Assembly: GCA_950295325.1 (NCBI GenBank)
Contig: OX485803.1
Coordinates: 64,621,554 to 64,685,553, forward strand
Reading direction: 5' to 3'
From: Polytrichum commune
Lineage: Eukaryota; Streptophyta; Polytrichopsida; Polytrichales; Polytrichaceae
DNA: 64,000 nt
The notes beneath the pieces are model-generated. The model was given only the letters and a program-made list of their open reading frames with translations. It made no database searches and was not told where the DNA came from. This document shows positions 22,761 to 34,560 of this stretch, piece by piece (position 1 is the first letter of the stretch; each line of letters opens with the position of its first letter). The translations under genes were made by a program, and so were the position numbers.

Positions 22761-25700
22761 TAAGATTACATGATCTGGAATGCATACCAGTCTATCACAA
22801 AGCCTCCAAGTCTATCCGCATCCACTCTGTCATATTCTCTGTTCAGCCACGTCGTCGCGGGAATCACTCCTGGCAATGGTCAGAATCATATACAGCAAAG
22901 TTTTTTGTTTCTGGTTAAAGGCTATTGACTGCATAATTCCCACGGGAATAAATAAACCTGTCAAGACTATGGTCAATGCACTCCACTTGGATGTTCATAT
23001 ACAATTAAGTTCATCTCCCCATAAGCATTATCGTCACAAAGATAAGAAAGGGATAATGAAGATCGGAATTTACCAAGGTTCTTCATTATCTCACAATCTC
23101 TCAATTATCCACCATTAAGACATTGAATCATAAGTTGAGTTTCACACACAATCAACCTACAAGCAGATATATCATTGCATTTACCCACTTATGATTTCAT
23201 CATTCTACACAATCACAAAAGAATTGAGTATTACGAGGAAATCTATCCTCTTCCGTCTATGGTCTTAAAGTAAGTATATGCATAATTTCACATTATGCAA
23301 TTACAGTTGCTTAGTCACAGATTGTTTCTCAACCTTCACTCGGGGAATTCATATCCTTAAAAGCAGCAATGCTCTTCAATCATAAGCATCAACTTATCAC
23401 ATAATAGATCATTACTCAAATGCCTACTTAAGACATACACCAATTTTCAATTACACACGCAGAAACTTCAGATCATAATGGAAGACATTCACACCCTTCT
23501 CTCAGAACTGAAAGTAACATAAACTTGACATTTCATAAACATCAATCAGACTATAGACTCGCTAACACAGAGACTATAGACTGTGAGAAATTCGACTTCA
23601 TCTCAACTGCAGTCATCCAATTTCTTCTTCAAAGTTATATGGCATTACAATTTCACTCACACATGAATCACACAAAGTTTGTAATGAAGAGTTCTTCCAA
23701 TACAATCACCTTGGAATTGCTCACTTCACTCTCAAGTCTATCACATTTATCAAGACATATATCAATCACCAAAAGTTTGCTTCACAAGACTACGGTTTTA
23801 CTTGTGGGCTATCCCAGCCTCCTCCTTCCTCTGAGGTTCTGCCTTTTATATGCCGGGCCCTTTTAGGTTGTGTCCTTTGAAATCAAACCATAGCCCTTTT
23901 ACTTAACTGTTTCCAAATCTCCTAGACTATGGTCCTTTTCTATCACACTGAAATGGAATAAATGCTTCAGATTTACCCCTATTTACATTATCATTCCATT
24001 TACTTGTAGAAAAACAAAAAAATTGGTTCCACACATGCTTACCTTGGTAGCTTGAGGGTTTGATCCATTGTCGGCTAGGTACTAGAATTGGTACCAAACC
24101 CCCACCGGTTAGGAAGGCAACTATTAGAATTCATAAATGCGGTTCTAGATTTTTGAAATAACATGACTTGGTTCATTATCGTAGTTCTCAAAAAATCAAA
24201 ACCTCGTTAGATAACTTTCTAATAAACCACCACCTGTACTTTAATGGTTCTTTCATGAAATTCATTGGTTCTTTTCTTCTAGAAATTTTCCGAACCTGGG
24301 AGTTCTTTGTTTCTAATTCGTCTTTAAAAACTGGAACTAGATGTTATACTCCCCAACATTGATTTGATCCCGAGACCTCCCAAGTGCAAGCTCATTACCT
24401 CCATAGACCTTGAATGGACCTCACACCTGCATATGATCATGCATGATATTGTTTTAGAACTTTATCCACTTTCTACGCAGATCAAAATATATTATTTTGA
24501 TATTGATATATCTCCTTACACTAAAGTGTATTATGTTATTTCAATGTTTTAAATAAACACAAAGAGTCTCACAAAGGTGGTCTTGCCATCTCACTTTTCA
24601 AATTTGAAATCGGCAATGTCAATCACAAGTTTTCAGGAGGTCACTCTTTGCAAGATATTGAAAACCATGTCTAAAAAAATATGGAGGTGAAATAAAATAT
24701 AAGGGATAACTCAAAATAACAGTTGACATACATATAGGGTACAAATTATTATGAAAAAAATAATTTAAGGAAAAAAGGACAACAAGATAGTTCAAAATCT
24801 TATTTTAATTTAAATCAATGATAAAGGTGTAAGTAATGTAGGGGCGACATAGGTACCATGTGTAAGTACATGATTTCAAGAACCCCTTTGGCCTAAGTTG
24901 ATAGGGCAATATTGTGAATGTTGAGAAGCAACCTTGGATGTGAAGGGAGTGAGGGTGTGGGGCTATTCTCTTCTTCGCTTGTGGGTAGTCCTTAGTACAC
25001 AATGAACTCGAAAAGAGTTTGTCTTTAGTTTGTTCTAGCATTTGAGAACATAAAGATTTAATTGTTTGTTTCAATTAATTTTATTCAAGTGATTAAAGTT
25101 TAGATTCACTTTAATATCAAACATCAAACAACGAATATTTTGGAGATAATAATATCCCCCTATTGTATACCTCATTTTTGCATGCCGCATCTTAAAAAAC
25201 ACACAAGAGTGACTCCCCCAAGTCACAAGTTAATCGACCAAGTATAGATGAAATGGTCAAAAATGTCCTTATAGTAGTTCATGGACCGATTAGCATATCA
25301 TATAAGGAAATGTAACACAATCAAAAGTTATTTGGATTATATTTTGGACAATTTCTTAAATGACTTGTTGAATCCCCTACCCTTTCTTGTAATGAATATA
25401 AACTAGGGGAGGAAAAAACATGGACAAAATATTTGTTTCAAACCAATAATGCATCTAAGAGTATTTTTGTGTAATAGAAACATGGACATTGCAAAACAAA
25501 TTATCTGGGAGAAGAAACTAGAAGAATGGGCAAAACATATGATGGATACCTTAATTATACATACTTTGAGAAGTAATGTGGTCGACTAACTGCTCTCGAT
25601 ATCTATTATCCACAAATAACACAATGGGTACACCACTAACACGTGTCTGCATGTACAACAAAATGTGTAGTTCACATCTAAGACTAGTATTTGCCATTAC

Positions 25701-25839
25701 TATCATTAGGCAACAATCAAAGTGCGAGTATACAATTCCATCAAGTCCAAAATGAATTCGTAAGTCTAGATTTACTTAAAACCTAGTTTGGAACATGCCT
25801 ACTAAAGAGGACGACCCTTCTTCAATTACTATTCTTCAT
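22761..25839. other. Gene-free stretch
   Basis: No supported gene. The 22780-23866 ORFs (112 and 113 codons) are His/Ser-rich translations of CA/AT-rich DNA without motifs. No clear repeat ends. Confidence 0.45.
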
Positions 25840-26130
25840 TGTAGGTGTGGCCCTACAAACGGATTCCAGAACAACACATGTTCAAAAAAAATTGGACTGC
25901 GTGCTCAAAACATGAAAAACTATTCCAAACTTAATACCGGACAAAATCAGGGTTGAGTTGTATGACCCATTTCATGAGCACAAGACTCCTTTACTTTGAT
26001 ATCGAATAAGATATTCATATGAACTCCGAAAACTTACGAGGAAAGTGGCAATGACCTTGATTTAGATTCTCTAACCGTCTCATACTAATCACTCGTTTCC
26101 TATCCTACGAGAAGTGGGCTAATCGGAAAG
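25840..26130 (+). repeat. Dispersed repeat DR1, longest plus-strand copy
   Basis: It reads in the same order as the reverse complement of 35920-36235: GGTGTGG, ACACATGTT, TTGGACTGCGTGCTCAAAA, TGAGCACAAGA, ATATGAACTCC, GAGGAAAGTG, then CATACTAATCACTCGTTTCC and TATCCTACGAGAAGTGGGCT. It is diverged but colinear over nearly 300 bp and noncoding. Confidence 0.65.
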
Positions 26131-26859
26131 AGTAACCGTTTTATGACCACTCTACCTCACCACTTTCCAAGCTACCTTCTTATTTCCCTCGGAGCCCGAG
26201 CTACCTCGAATCAAACTTTCTTTTGCATGGTATCGATGACCTTGAAGTCGAATATTCGAATAAAGGTCACTTTGTGCCCCACGAATATTCGTGCACATAA
26301 AATCCACAAACACGGGCAGGCCCAAGGGGAATTGAACCCGCCCGTGCTCAAAACTTTTTGTGTGAATATCTCCCTCTCTACTTGGGCTTGGGCTCCTCAA
26401 TCGCATGAGTGAGCCCCACGTGATTGGCTGTGTCCCAAAAGATGGTCCAACTATTCCACCAATCGCGGTTGAACACGCTAGGCTTTTGTGAAATATCACG
26501 AAAGTATCTTGGTCCAAAGTATCATAAGTGAGCCTACACTACACTAACTTAATAAGCATTTCGAACACTCCTACACTACCCTTCTCGAGAGTTTCAAGAA
26601 AAAAAGGTAGTTCGTTTGACACCATTTTTCTCACCCAAGTGCCGCCCCCATCCAATCACATGTACGTTACGGTATAGCTTGCTTAGGCTAGATTCGCTTT
26701 GTAACTCGGGTCGAAGCCTAGTTTGGGGGAAAAGTGTTAGTGAAGGAGGGTGGGCTAACCCTAAAAGATCCCGAAGAGTTTGGGGTGGGGGGGGGGGGGG
26801 TTGGAGATTTATGAACATGTGGAGCGCCGTAATGGCAATGACGATCTTTTAAGGTATGT
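26131..26859. other. Gene-free stretch
   Basis: No supported gene. Overlapping ORFs on both strands (26143-26412 plus, 26152-26517 minus) have no recognised domain. The minus strand near 26325-26345 reads GGGTTCAATTCC, similar to a tRNA B box, but no tRNA fold or A box is convincing. A run of 14 G lies at 26787-26800. Confidence 0.45.
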
Positions 26860-27556
26860 GGGTCTCAAACAGATACTTCCATGATATCACATGCGTATGT
26901 GTGGGACAAAGAGTAAGCACATGGAAATCTCAATCTAACCATAGGGTGGGTCTCAAATGGATACTTCCATGATATCACACGCTTGTGTGTGGGACTAAGA
27001 GCAAGCCCAATCATGCCTGCATCTGCATCCGCATCCGGAAACAGAAAGTGGCCTCTGTCCGGGATGCGAGATGCAGATGCATGGAGGCCTCCCACTCGTC
27101 GTGTATCCCACCCTAAACCCATCTGCCCTTGAGTGGTCACATCAGTAAATTCCCCCTCTACCCAAATACAGAAGGTTCAACCCTAGTCTCACATGTACCT
27201 CGTCTCATCTGTCATTATACCAAAATGGGCTTGTCTCATATGGATAGCAAGGACCCTGCATAACTGAGGGTTATGCATGCAGAGTGCTGGACCCTGGATA
27301 TAATTTCATCCCCGATTTGCAAGAATGGCGATCACTGGGCCCGGGCCCTGCACCTGCATCTTGGATGGAAAAGAGCAGATGCAGATGCAGGTGGCATGCC
27401 ACTGGCCTTGCCCTAAGAGTAAGCACATGGAAATCTCATTCTAAGCATAGGGTGGGTCTCAAATGGATATTTCCATGATATCACATACTTATGTGTGGGG
27501 CAAAGAGTAAGCACATGGAAATCTCATTCTAAGCATAGGGTGAATTTGAAATGGAC
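26860..27556. repeat. Tandem repeat, unit about 85 bp, about three units
   Basis: The unit reads GGTGGGTCTCAAATGGATAC, TTCCATGATATCACA, GTGTGGG, AAGAGTAAGCACATGGAAAT, CTCATTCTAAGCATAGG. Copies begin at about 26861, 26945 and 27452, with a partial one at 27540. The second unit is split by the MITE at 26999-27413; removing it restores an array of regular spacing. The array ends in a C homopolymer near 27557-27566. Confidence 0.8.
26999..27413. mobile_element. Tourist-like (PIF/Harbinger) MITE inside the 85-bp array
   Basis: The left end is GAGCAAGCCCAATCATGCC and the right end, read inward, GGGCAAGGCCAGTGGCATGCC; both continue into TGCATCTGCATC arms. TAA flanks both sides (26996-26998 and 27414-27416), and the neighbouring array units show the sequence without the insert. 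A further GGATGCGAGATGCAGATGCA block inside repeats the arm. There is no ORF of note. TAA target and GC-rich ends fit PIF/Harbinger. Confidence 0.75.
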
Positions 27557-27566
27557 CCCCCCCCCC

Positions 27567-29174
27567 GGTGGCGCCAATATACGCTTTATTTTTTAATCAT
27601 GTAATGTGCACTTTGATTGGAGATTTCATGACCATACGAACTATGATTGCAAATCTATCACTAGTATTTCTCCTTATTCATGAACACTAGCAAAGTGTGT
27701 TCTCGAAGTCATTGATCTAACAACCAATCTTGTCTATATTAACTCTTTTCACTCATTATGTAGCATTTAACCATTGTGAGCCTCATCGTCTTAGTTGTAA
27801 CATTGAACAATGTGCACATGCATACTTAGCATGATGCACCGAATTCAGTGGTAATAAGTATTGTGGGTGTTTTGTAAATAATGTGGTTCATACTTATGAC
27901 CATGTTTGTTGTAGAATATGCTTTAGTCATGTTGGCTCTTTCACCGCTAGATGTTAAGGATTTAGACTTTGTTTTGATGTCCAAGTCTATCCCAGAGTTT
28001 TGTGGTGTTTGGATAAACTCATCTATTGAGAAATGAAAACATTGTGAAATACTTTATAACAAAAATGGGCCAATTTGAAATAAATTAATGTAAATACCCA
28101 AAATTAATATGATGGGGTCCAATTGAAATGAATGAGCCCTCAACCTTAGAGGTTTTGAATCTAGGGATCGAGTAGTTGATTTATTTTCAAAAAGAGATTT
28201 CTGACAAACAAGATAATAATAAAAAAGTCCTAAAAATCCCCATTGTTAAACTTAATTGAGAAAAAAACATTTTTATGGTATTTTCAATAATAGTTAAATT
28301 TCCATCAAAGTTACCACCCATGTAGGATAGTATGCTACTACTATTTACCAATTTTTTTATCAACCTCTAATGTCCTTTGCGACCATATTATGGTTGCAAG
28401 CAATTCGCTCTAACCCCTTTGACACTAGTTCGGATGGTTTCTTGACTGTTTCAATGACTCCTTGTGTTCATGTTCAAGTCTATTATGTTTTGCTAGATGA
28501 ATAATTCCGATTCAACAGTTATTTTTGGATAAATTCAAATATGGGATTGTGCTCTCAATTGGTTTACAACGGAATTGATTCACGAACCAAAACTTGACAT
28601 TTGTCACCTCTGCGGTTTAGGGATAGCAATCTTGAACATTTTTTTGTTGTTGATCCCTATATGAAAATGATTCCCAATTGATTTGAAAATTTGCAGACAC
28701 TTAAACATAACATATTCTAAACATCTACTCTTGGAATGTTAGTTAGACATGCTAGTCTCATAAAACTTAAATACTCCCAGAGAATCAGTGACATAACTTT
28801 TTGTGTTTTTTTAAATCTCATTGTAATTGCCGTCTGCAACTCACTTGAACCCCTAACTTCCCATGCCCAGTTTTCTTTAGATTTGCCCAAAACATGTGAT
28901 CTTGATTTCATCAATCTTCGTTAAAGATCTAAAGTTTTTTGACAAATCCAACCATACAGATGTTTGCAAGTTAGAGTATATATATATATATATATATATA
29001 TATACAAGAAAACATGGATGATCTAAATGACACGATCCAAGAGGATGAAAATGACATTGTGTCATATAGACTGGTTTGCGAGGACAAAGTATGAACATTA
29101 CGATATAAATGTGTCTCTTGGGAACCAATTTAAATGAGATGTGCCATTATGATCCTTTTGAATTTTGTCATTAA
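27567..29174. other. Gene-free stretch
   Basis: No supported gene. AT-rich with short unrecognised ORFs. (TA)n occupies 28977-29004. Confidence 0.5.
28977..29004. repeat. (TA)n microsatellite
   Basis: Fourteen TA units. Confidence 0.9.
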
Positions 29175-29726
29175 GGGGCGGTTTACACTATGGACCATGA
29201 AGTCGAACCATGAAAGAGGGCCTTTTTCAATGATCCGAGTTAATGATCCAACTTCCATGGTCTGACTTATTAAAAAAATAGTTTTGAAAGCCTTGGGCCC
29301 CTCACTAGGTGTAAACCAAATGTGGACCAAGAGGATTGACCATGAACCAAAAAGTGAAGAAGCTAGTTTTTTTTAATATATGCACAAAAATGACAGTTTA
29401 AAAAATAAATCAACTTTGATTATTCTCTTGGCCTAAATAATCTTCTCTTGGCCTCACTTCTTGTTTTTCCTTGCTTTTACTTTGAATTCCAGCAAGCATG
29501 GTTGCAATGGAGGAGCCTTGTTTTGCTCTTAGGATTATATATGTTTTTGTACATGCTTGTGAAGCATGTTGTGGACATTCAAGCATTGCTTTTGCAAAGA
29601 GAGTGGGAGAAGTTTGCATTGTTGAGCTTGGTTTATGAGAGCATGGGGCATAGAGAGAGAAGCATATGGAGTCAACAATGGATGTTGGGATTTGTAGATC
29701 GCTTGTTGTTGGGGTTGTGGATGGAG

Positions 29727-30540
29727 AAAGAGTTTAGGAAGCGAACTCGACTGAAATACAATACATTCAGATTTTTGTGTGAGAGGTTGGGCCCGTATTT
29801 GAGGAAAGAGGACACTCATTTTAGAGGTACCGTGACAGTGCAAAAGAGGGTAACAATGTCATTACATAGATTAGATAGTGGTGATGGACTGTAAAACATA
29901 GCAGATCTATATGGAGTGCATAAGAGCACATTGTCAAAAAACACTTGCAACATGTTTTTGTAAAAACTCCTAATAAATTGTAGTATAAGATTTTAGCTGC
30001 AAAATTCAAACAATTGCATGGTGTAACATATGTTATAGGGGCAATAGATGGTTTGCATATTCTTGTTTTAGCTCTAGTAGTTGGCGGAGATGACTATTAT
30101 TGTTAAAAGTCATTTCACTCAACAATTTTACAGGGAATTGTTGGACTAGATTGTATGTTTTGGAATTATGAATTTGGATGGGCAAGAAGTCTATACAATT
30201 GGGCTGTATTTCAAGTGACAAGAAATAGACAGATATGTATAGAAGGGAATTTCCAACCATATAAACTTGTACAAGATGCCGTGTATCCGGTGAGGCCTTG
30301 GATGTACTATCCATTTAAAAGTGGGAAGAGTGCATTATCAGGGAAAGAGGCAAACTGGAATTTTATCCAGTCTTTACCCAAAATGTGTGTAGATTGGGCA
30401 TTTGGTATTCTAAATGGTAGATGGAGGTTGATAATGAAACGATTGGAGGTACATTTGAAAAATATGCTAGATATTGTAGCAATATGTATAGTATTGCACA
30501 ATCTATGCATTGTAAATAATAAAAGTATTGAAAATGACTA
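29727..30540 (+). pseudogene. PIF/Harbinger DDE transposase, broken
   Basis: The reading resembles plant PIF/Harbinger (HARBI1-type) transposases. In order: a leader KYNTFRFLCERLGPYLRK followed by VTVQKRVTMSLHRL (29750-29875); IADLYGVHKSTLSK (29898-29940), a helix-turn-helix-like segment; GAIDGLHI (about 30040), with the first catalytic Asp; FHSTILQGIVGLD and WNYEFGWARSLYNWAVF (30110-30215); PYKLVQDAVYPVRPW (30255-30300), with the second Asp; NFIQSLPKMCVDWAFGILNGRW (30360-30425); and ICIVLHNLCIV (30480-30515). The glutamate expected before AFG is Asp (VDWAFG). Stops at about 29891 and 30102 and at least one frameshift near 30010 split it, so it is inactive. The last 129 codons (30155-30541) are still open, which suggests moderate age. 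Confidence 0.85.
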
Positions 30541-31529
30541 GATTGTAGAAGAAAAAAATAAACTAGCTAGAATAATTACTAAAAGAGATTTACGAAAATG
30601 TAGTGGACTGCGGGGAGAGAAAACCGTAATTGTTGAAGTGAAAAAAAAAATTTTGGCTAGAGACCAATTGTAGACGAGGAAAATGATGTAGAAACTAATT
30701 TATATTTTTATTGCAAGAAAATGATAAGACAAATGACCTTCTAAGGGAAGAATGCACAACAAACTGGTAGAAAGTTTGTGGTAGTACAAAATACGGAACA
30801 AATCTCATATAAGAATATTGATATTGATATAGAAAATGAGATTGATACAATACAATAAAGCAGTAATTGGAATTTATCTAGAATAACGGCAAAATTTATG
30901 TCTATGTTTTTCATGAAACTAGTAGATTCTTGGAATGATGAAAGAAAAACTCCACAATTGCCAACATCCTATCCAATAAAGTTTCTATCTTCTCTTTAGT
31001 CTTTTTTTCTTTTTTTCTTTTTGTCTTGTGATTTAGCTATTGTTGGCGTAGTAATTGATAATGTTTGACATGATATAGGCGTAAATGGAATAACATCTTC
31101 TGGAAATAATTATGTCGCACTAGTGGGAATCTAATTATGTACACTTGCTCTAGTATCATGTCATTCATCTATCTCTTGAAATCATTTACATTCTTGTTTT
31201 CAATATTAATCAGAAACTTCATTTGCCCTCTTATCAAACCTATATTATTTCAAAATGTATTTTTATTTTTTCTTACAAAACAACCATGTTTGATTAAAAC
31301 CTTTTATAGCAGCAACCAAACGAATTTGCAGTTTGATCCAAGTGTTTATACCTACCAAAAAAAAAAGATTGTAAAACATAATTGAAAAATAGCAGAGGAC
31401 TTGGTCTGTCAAAACAATTTTGACCTGTAAAAGCAACAATCTTATGTAATTATAATGTATCATATGAAGTAGATAATATACAATAGAGAAATGAGGTTGA
31501 ATGGAATAAGTATAGAGGAGTTGGTGGAT

Positions 31530-31745
31530 AACTAGCATGGCCCGTGGCATTTTGGGTTTAGCCAATGCGAGTTCGAAACCTCACGCACGCACGGTCCGGA
31601 ATACATAGAATACGAATCCCGAAGCTACCGCGGCAGCGGCCGACCCTGTTTTGGGGGGAGGGGGGACATAGGGGCATAGGGCTAAGGCAAAGGCCTTCTA
31701 CGGTGCACATACATCCGCATTCATCCTTAGTTTTTTTTTAAATAA
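31530..31745 (+). mobile_element. SINE-like element with tRNA-type promoter and T tail
   Basis: GCGAGTTCGAAACCTCAC near 31566-31583 matches a pol III B box (GGTTCGAANCC), and GGATAACTAGCATGGCCC about 40 bp upstream could be a decayed A box. A GC-rich body follows and ends at a run of nine T (31731-31739), the tail style of several plant SINE families. Target duplications are not evident, so the borders are approximate. It lies inside the Harbinger element and is therefore younger than it. Confidence 0.5.
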
Positions 31746-32026
31746 ATTTTAAATCACTATTTGAAAAAAAATACTATCAATCCAAGAACTTCCTCATGTG
31801 AAAAAAATACCTTATTTGTTTGTTGTTTTGGTAAATTCTTTGTCCATCTCTTTTCAAATAGCAATGAGGTGATGCACCTCAAAGTCCAACCACTTTGTCC
31901 TTCCCGTTTCTTTTTTTTCGCCCTCTTTAGATTCATTTAGCTCAATATAGTAATCCTTTTTTGTTTTCTTCGATTTCTTCATTTTTTTCTTTTGTTACAC
32001 GCATTCTCTTCTTCTTAAGAACATAC

Positions 32027-32027
32027 T

Positions 32028-32060
<33 letters not shown>
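32027..32060. repeat. (TTG)n microsatellite
   Basis: About eleven TTG units. Their translation gives an artificial poly-Val/Leu stretch in the plus-strand ORF here. Confidence 0.9.
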
Positions 32061-32061
<1 letters not shown>

Positions 32062-33091
32062 CGCTGCCGCTCTTGCTACTACAATTGTTGTTACTGTTTA
32101 TGCTTCAAATTTTGAAAATTTGCCAATTTTAAGAAGCTATTCTATTTCTCAAGCTTGCAAAAAATTATACATTGGTATCATAAGCGGAGGACAAAATGCA
32201 CTAGAAGTACATGTGACCAAATTAGGGCCATGCAATATTTTGGTAATTGATGATTGATTATTCCTATATATTAGAGTCATGTTTTCCATCAATTGTGTAT
32301 TTTGTGACCACTCTCTTTATGACTTTATATGTGATTCTATATGTGATTCTTCATTTGTAGTATATCCCTCCATTGTTGCCAAAACAATTACACACACAAA
32401 CTATGCTACAACAACAACGAAGACAAATAAGAGCTTGGTCATTACAACAACCTTATATACAACATTTGGTTAGCTTACCATTATTGTTTATTGTATACAA
32501 TAATTTTATTTTATATTGTCTTAATAACCATCACTTCTTTTATGTTATTTAACATTCTACTAGTTTAATTTAACTTAATTAAACATTTGTCAATTTTAAT
32601 ATAATATAATATAACAATATTTGGTTTAATTAATTAATTAAATTAAATTTACTAATTTATTGGTTTTTGGGATTAGACGTTATATTAATTTTTAACTATA
32701 ACATTATATTATTTTTTGAATTTGTCATTACTCTATATTGAAGGGCAACTGCCATATCATGCACAATCCCCCCCCCCCAAAAAAAACTTTCAATAAAAAT
32801 TTATTAAAACAACATTTCTCTTCCATGGGCCCCTGCCTTTTCCTACCAGACCACCTCTCTTGCCTCTCTCACCACAAAACCCGTTGGACTATGTTAGTGC
32901 ATTTATTAGACTTTAAAATTTATATTTTGGGGACCTCGAACTCCACGGTCCCTCTGACATTTTTTCTTAAGTATAAACTAAAGTTGTCCGAGGACAACAT
33001 TAGTAGCCAATCAGCTGCCTGACAGAGCCCTGGTCCAACTTCATGGTCCATAGTGTAAACTAGCCCTTGGATCCATGTTTTCTTATAGTGA

Positions 33092-33113
33092 GCAACAACA
33101 ACAACAACAACAA
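33092..33113. repeat. (CAA)n microsatellite
   Basis: Seven CAA units just outside the right end of the Harbinger element. Confidence 0.9.
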
Positions 33114-33938
33114 TTGAATACTTTGTGACAAGATATAATGATGACAAGGCTTCTCTATAAAAGTAAAGATAACGTTGAAATTTCATTTTTTTCATTTTCT
33201 CTATTTGAAACAACATTTTTACTTTGTTCACTTGTTGTTTTCTGCATAAATGGTCAACTATCCTCACAAAGCTAACTAAATTGTTAGTGGTAAATAATGT
33301 GGATATAATTATAGTGTGACTTATCATTTGAAACACTATGTGAGGCCCACAGTATAGAACAACATGAAACATTATGTTTCATGGAATTGCATCAATCTTG
33401 TCCTACCCCATGCAACTTCAATGAAAATTCTATTATTTTGTAAAATGCCAAAATTACATACAATCTATTTTTAGGGAAATCATATCTAACAATGAACATT
33501 TTGAAAATATAGTAGTGTATCTATCAATTTTTGTTGAATTCTATTTCTAGATGATAAATGACTAATTGAACTTTGAGTAGGATGGGTATGAATTGCATCT
33601 AACTTTTTGAAAGTCTCTTAAGGGGATCGCTATTTCCACACCTTTTTTGGCTAGATTCACACCTTTTTGCCGGTTCGGTTGCCGTGTCACTGAGGCGCTA
33701 TATAAGAGATTCTTCATGGTGCATCCGGACCGTTGATCCACCAAGGCCCATCCAAGGGCCTCAATGATCCTAGGTGGCGGTGGGGCGGGTGGCGGTGGGG
33801 CGGGGGGCGGGGGTGGTGCTTGCCACCAAGGCGGGGTGGGGTCGTGGGCCTCATGTCTTTTTTGGGGAGGCCGGATTTGGGGTGGTGTCGGGCCTAGTGG
33901 CTAGGCGGGCCCAGTGGCTAGGCCTACTTATTATATAA

Positions 33939-34560
33939 CTAGTTGGTTACCCTTACTCTACTTACTAAATGACTAGTTGGTTAGCCTTACTCTACTTACT
34001 AAATGACTAGTTGGTTACCCTTACTCTACTTACTAAATGACTAGTTGGTTACCCTTACTCTACTTACTAAATGACTAGTTGGTTACCCTTACTCTATTTA
34101 CTAAATGACTAGTTGGTTACCCTTACTCTATTTACTAAATGACTAGTTGGTTACCCTTACTCTACTTACTAAATGACTACACTAAATATGATATTTAGTG
34201 TTTGATTAGATTTAGTGTTTGATTAGATTTAGTGTTTTACCACCCTACTATGCTCAACACTAATTTTCAATTCTTTGATAATTAGTGTTAGACATAAATG
34301 CGCCGCCGCCGCCTTCCTTGTTGCCACCTCTTTCCTACTAAACACTAAATTCGTGCATGTAACTTTCACATATTACCATAGATGATATTTAGTGTTTGAA
34401 TTTACATTTAATGTTACTTACTTTCATAGGGTTAGTGATATTTAGTGTAGTGTTCGTATTTAGTGTATCTAACACTAAATATCATATTTAGTGTAGTTGG
34501 TTACCCTTACTCTACTTACTAAATGACTAGTTGGTTACCCTTACTTTAATGACATTACCA
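33939..34560. repeat. 34-bp tandem array inside the Mutator-like element
   Basis: The unit CTAGTTGGTTACCCTTACTC then TACTTACTAAATGA starts at 33939 and recurs every 34 bp (33973, 34007, 34041, 34075, 34109, 34143, 34177), is interrupted by the MITE at 34180-34493, and resumes for about two units. Two more units lie in inverted orientation in the right TIR (34640-34705). Units differ by only one or two bases. Confidence 0.9.
34180..34493. mobile_element. TA-flanked MITE, family TM1, copy 2
   Basis: The ends are CACTAAATATGATATTTAGTG (left) and CACTAAATATCATATTTAGTG (complement-type right). It is flanked by TA (34178-34179 and 34494-34495). The 34-bp array around it gives an unambiguous empty site, AAATGACTAGTTGG, proving a TA duplication. 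It matches 12652-12930 closely but carries two short internal duplications (TTTGATTAGATTTAGTG near 34199-34218 and TAGTGTTCGTATT near 34448). Confidence 0.9.

Larger units (their letters stand above)
29175..33066 (+). mobile_element. Decayed PIF/Harbinger transposon
   Basis: A 3.9-kb element. The left end GGGGCGGTTTACACTATGGA and the right end (read inward) GGGCTAGTTTACACTATGGA share a 20-bp core that continues CCATGAAGT. No clean 3-bp target duplication remains (TAA left, TTG right). It contains the transposase pseudogene at 29727-30540, followed by AT-rich DNA with a (TTG)n repeat, a SINE-like insert at 31530-31745 and no convincing second (Myb-like) ORF. Related termini appear at 3545-3575 and 35560-35585. 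Confidence 0.75.

Noticed and set aside
26143-26517. Overlapping ORFs of 89 (+) and 121 (-) codons as a possible gene
   Set aside because: Both strands are open over the same DNA, no domain or splice structure is visible, and the stretch borders dispersed repeat DR1.
31961-32257. 98-codon ORF with a poly-Val stretch resembling a membrane segment
   Set aside because: The Val run is a translated (TTG)n microsatellite inside the Harbinger element.
33939-34560. Regular 34-bp repeats as a CRISPR array
   Set aside because: The units abut with no unique spacers, and the context is a plant transposon.
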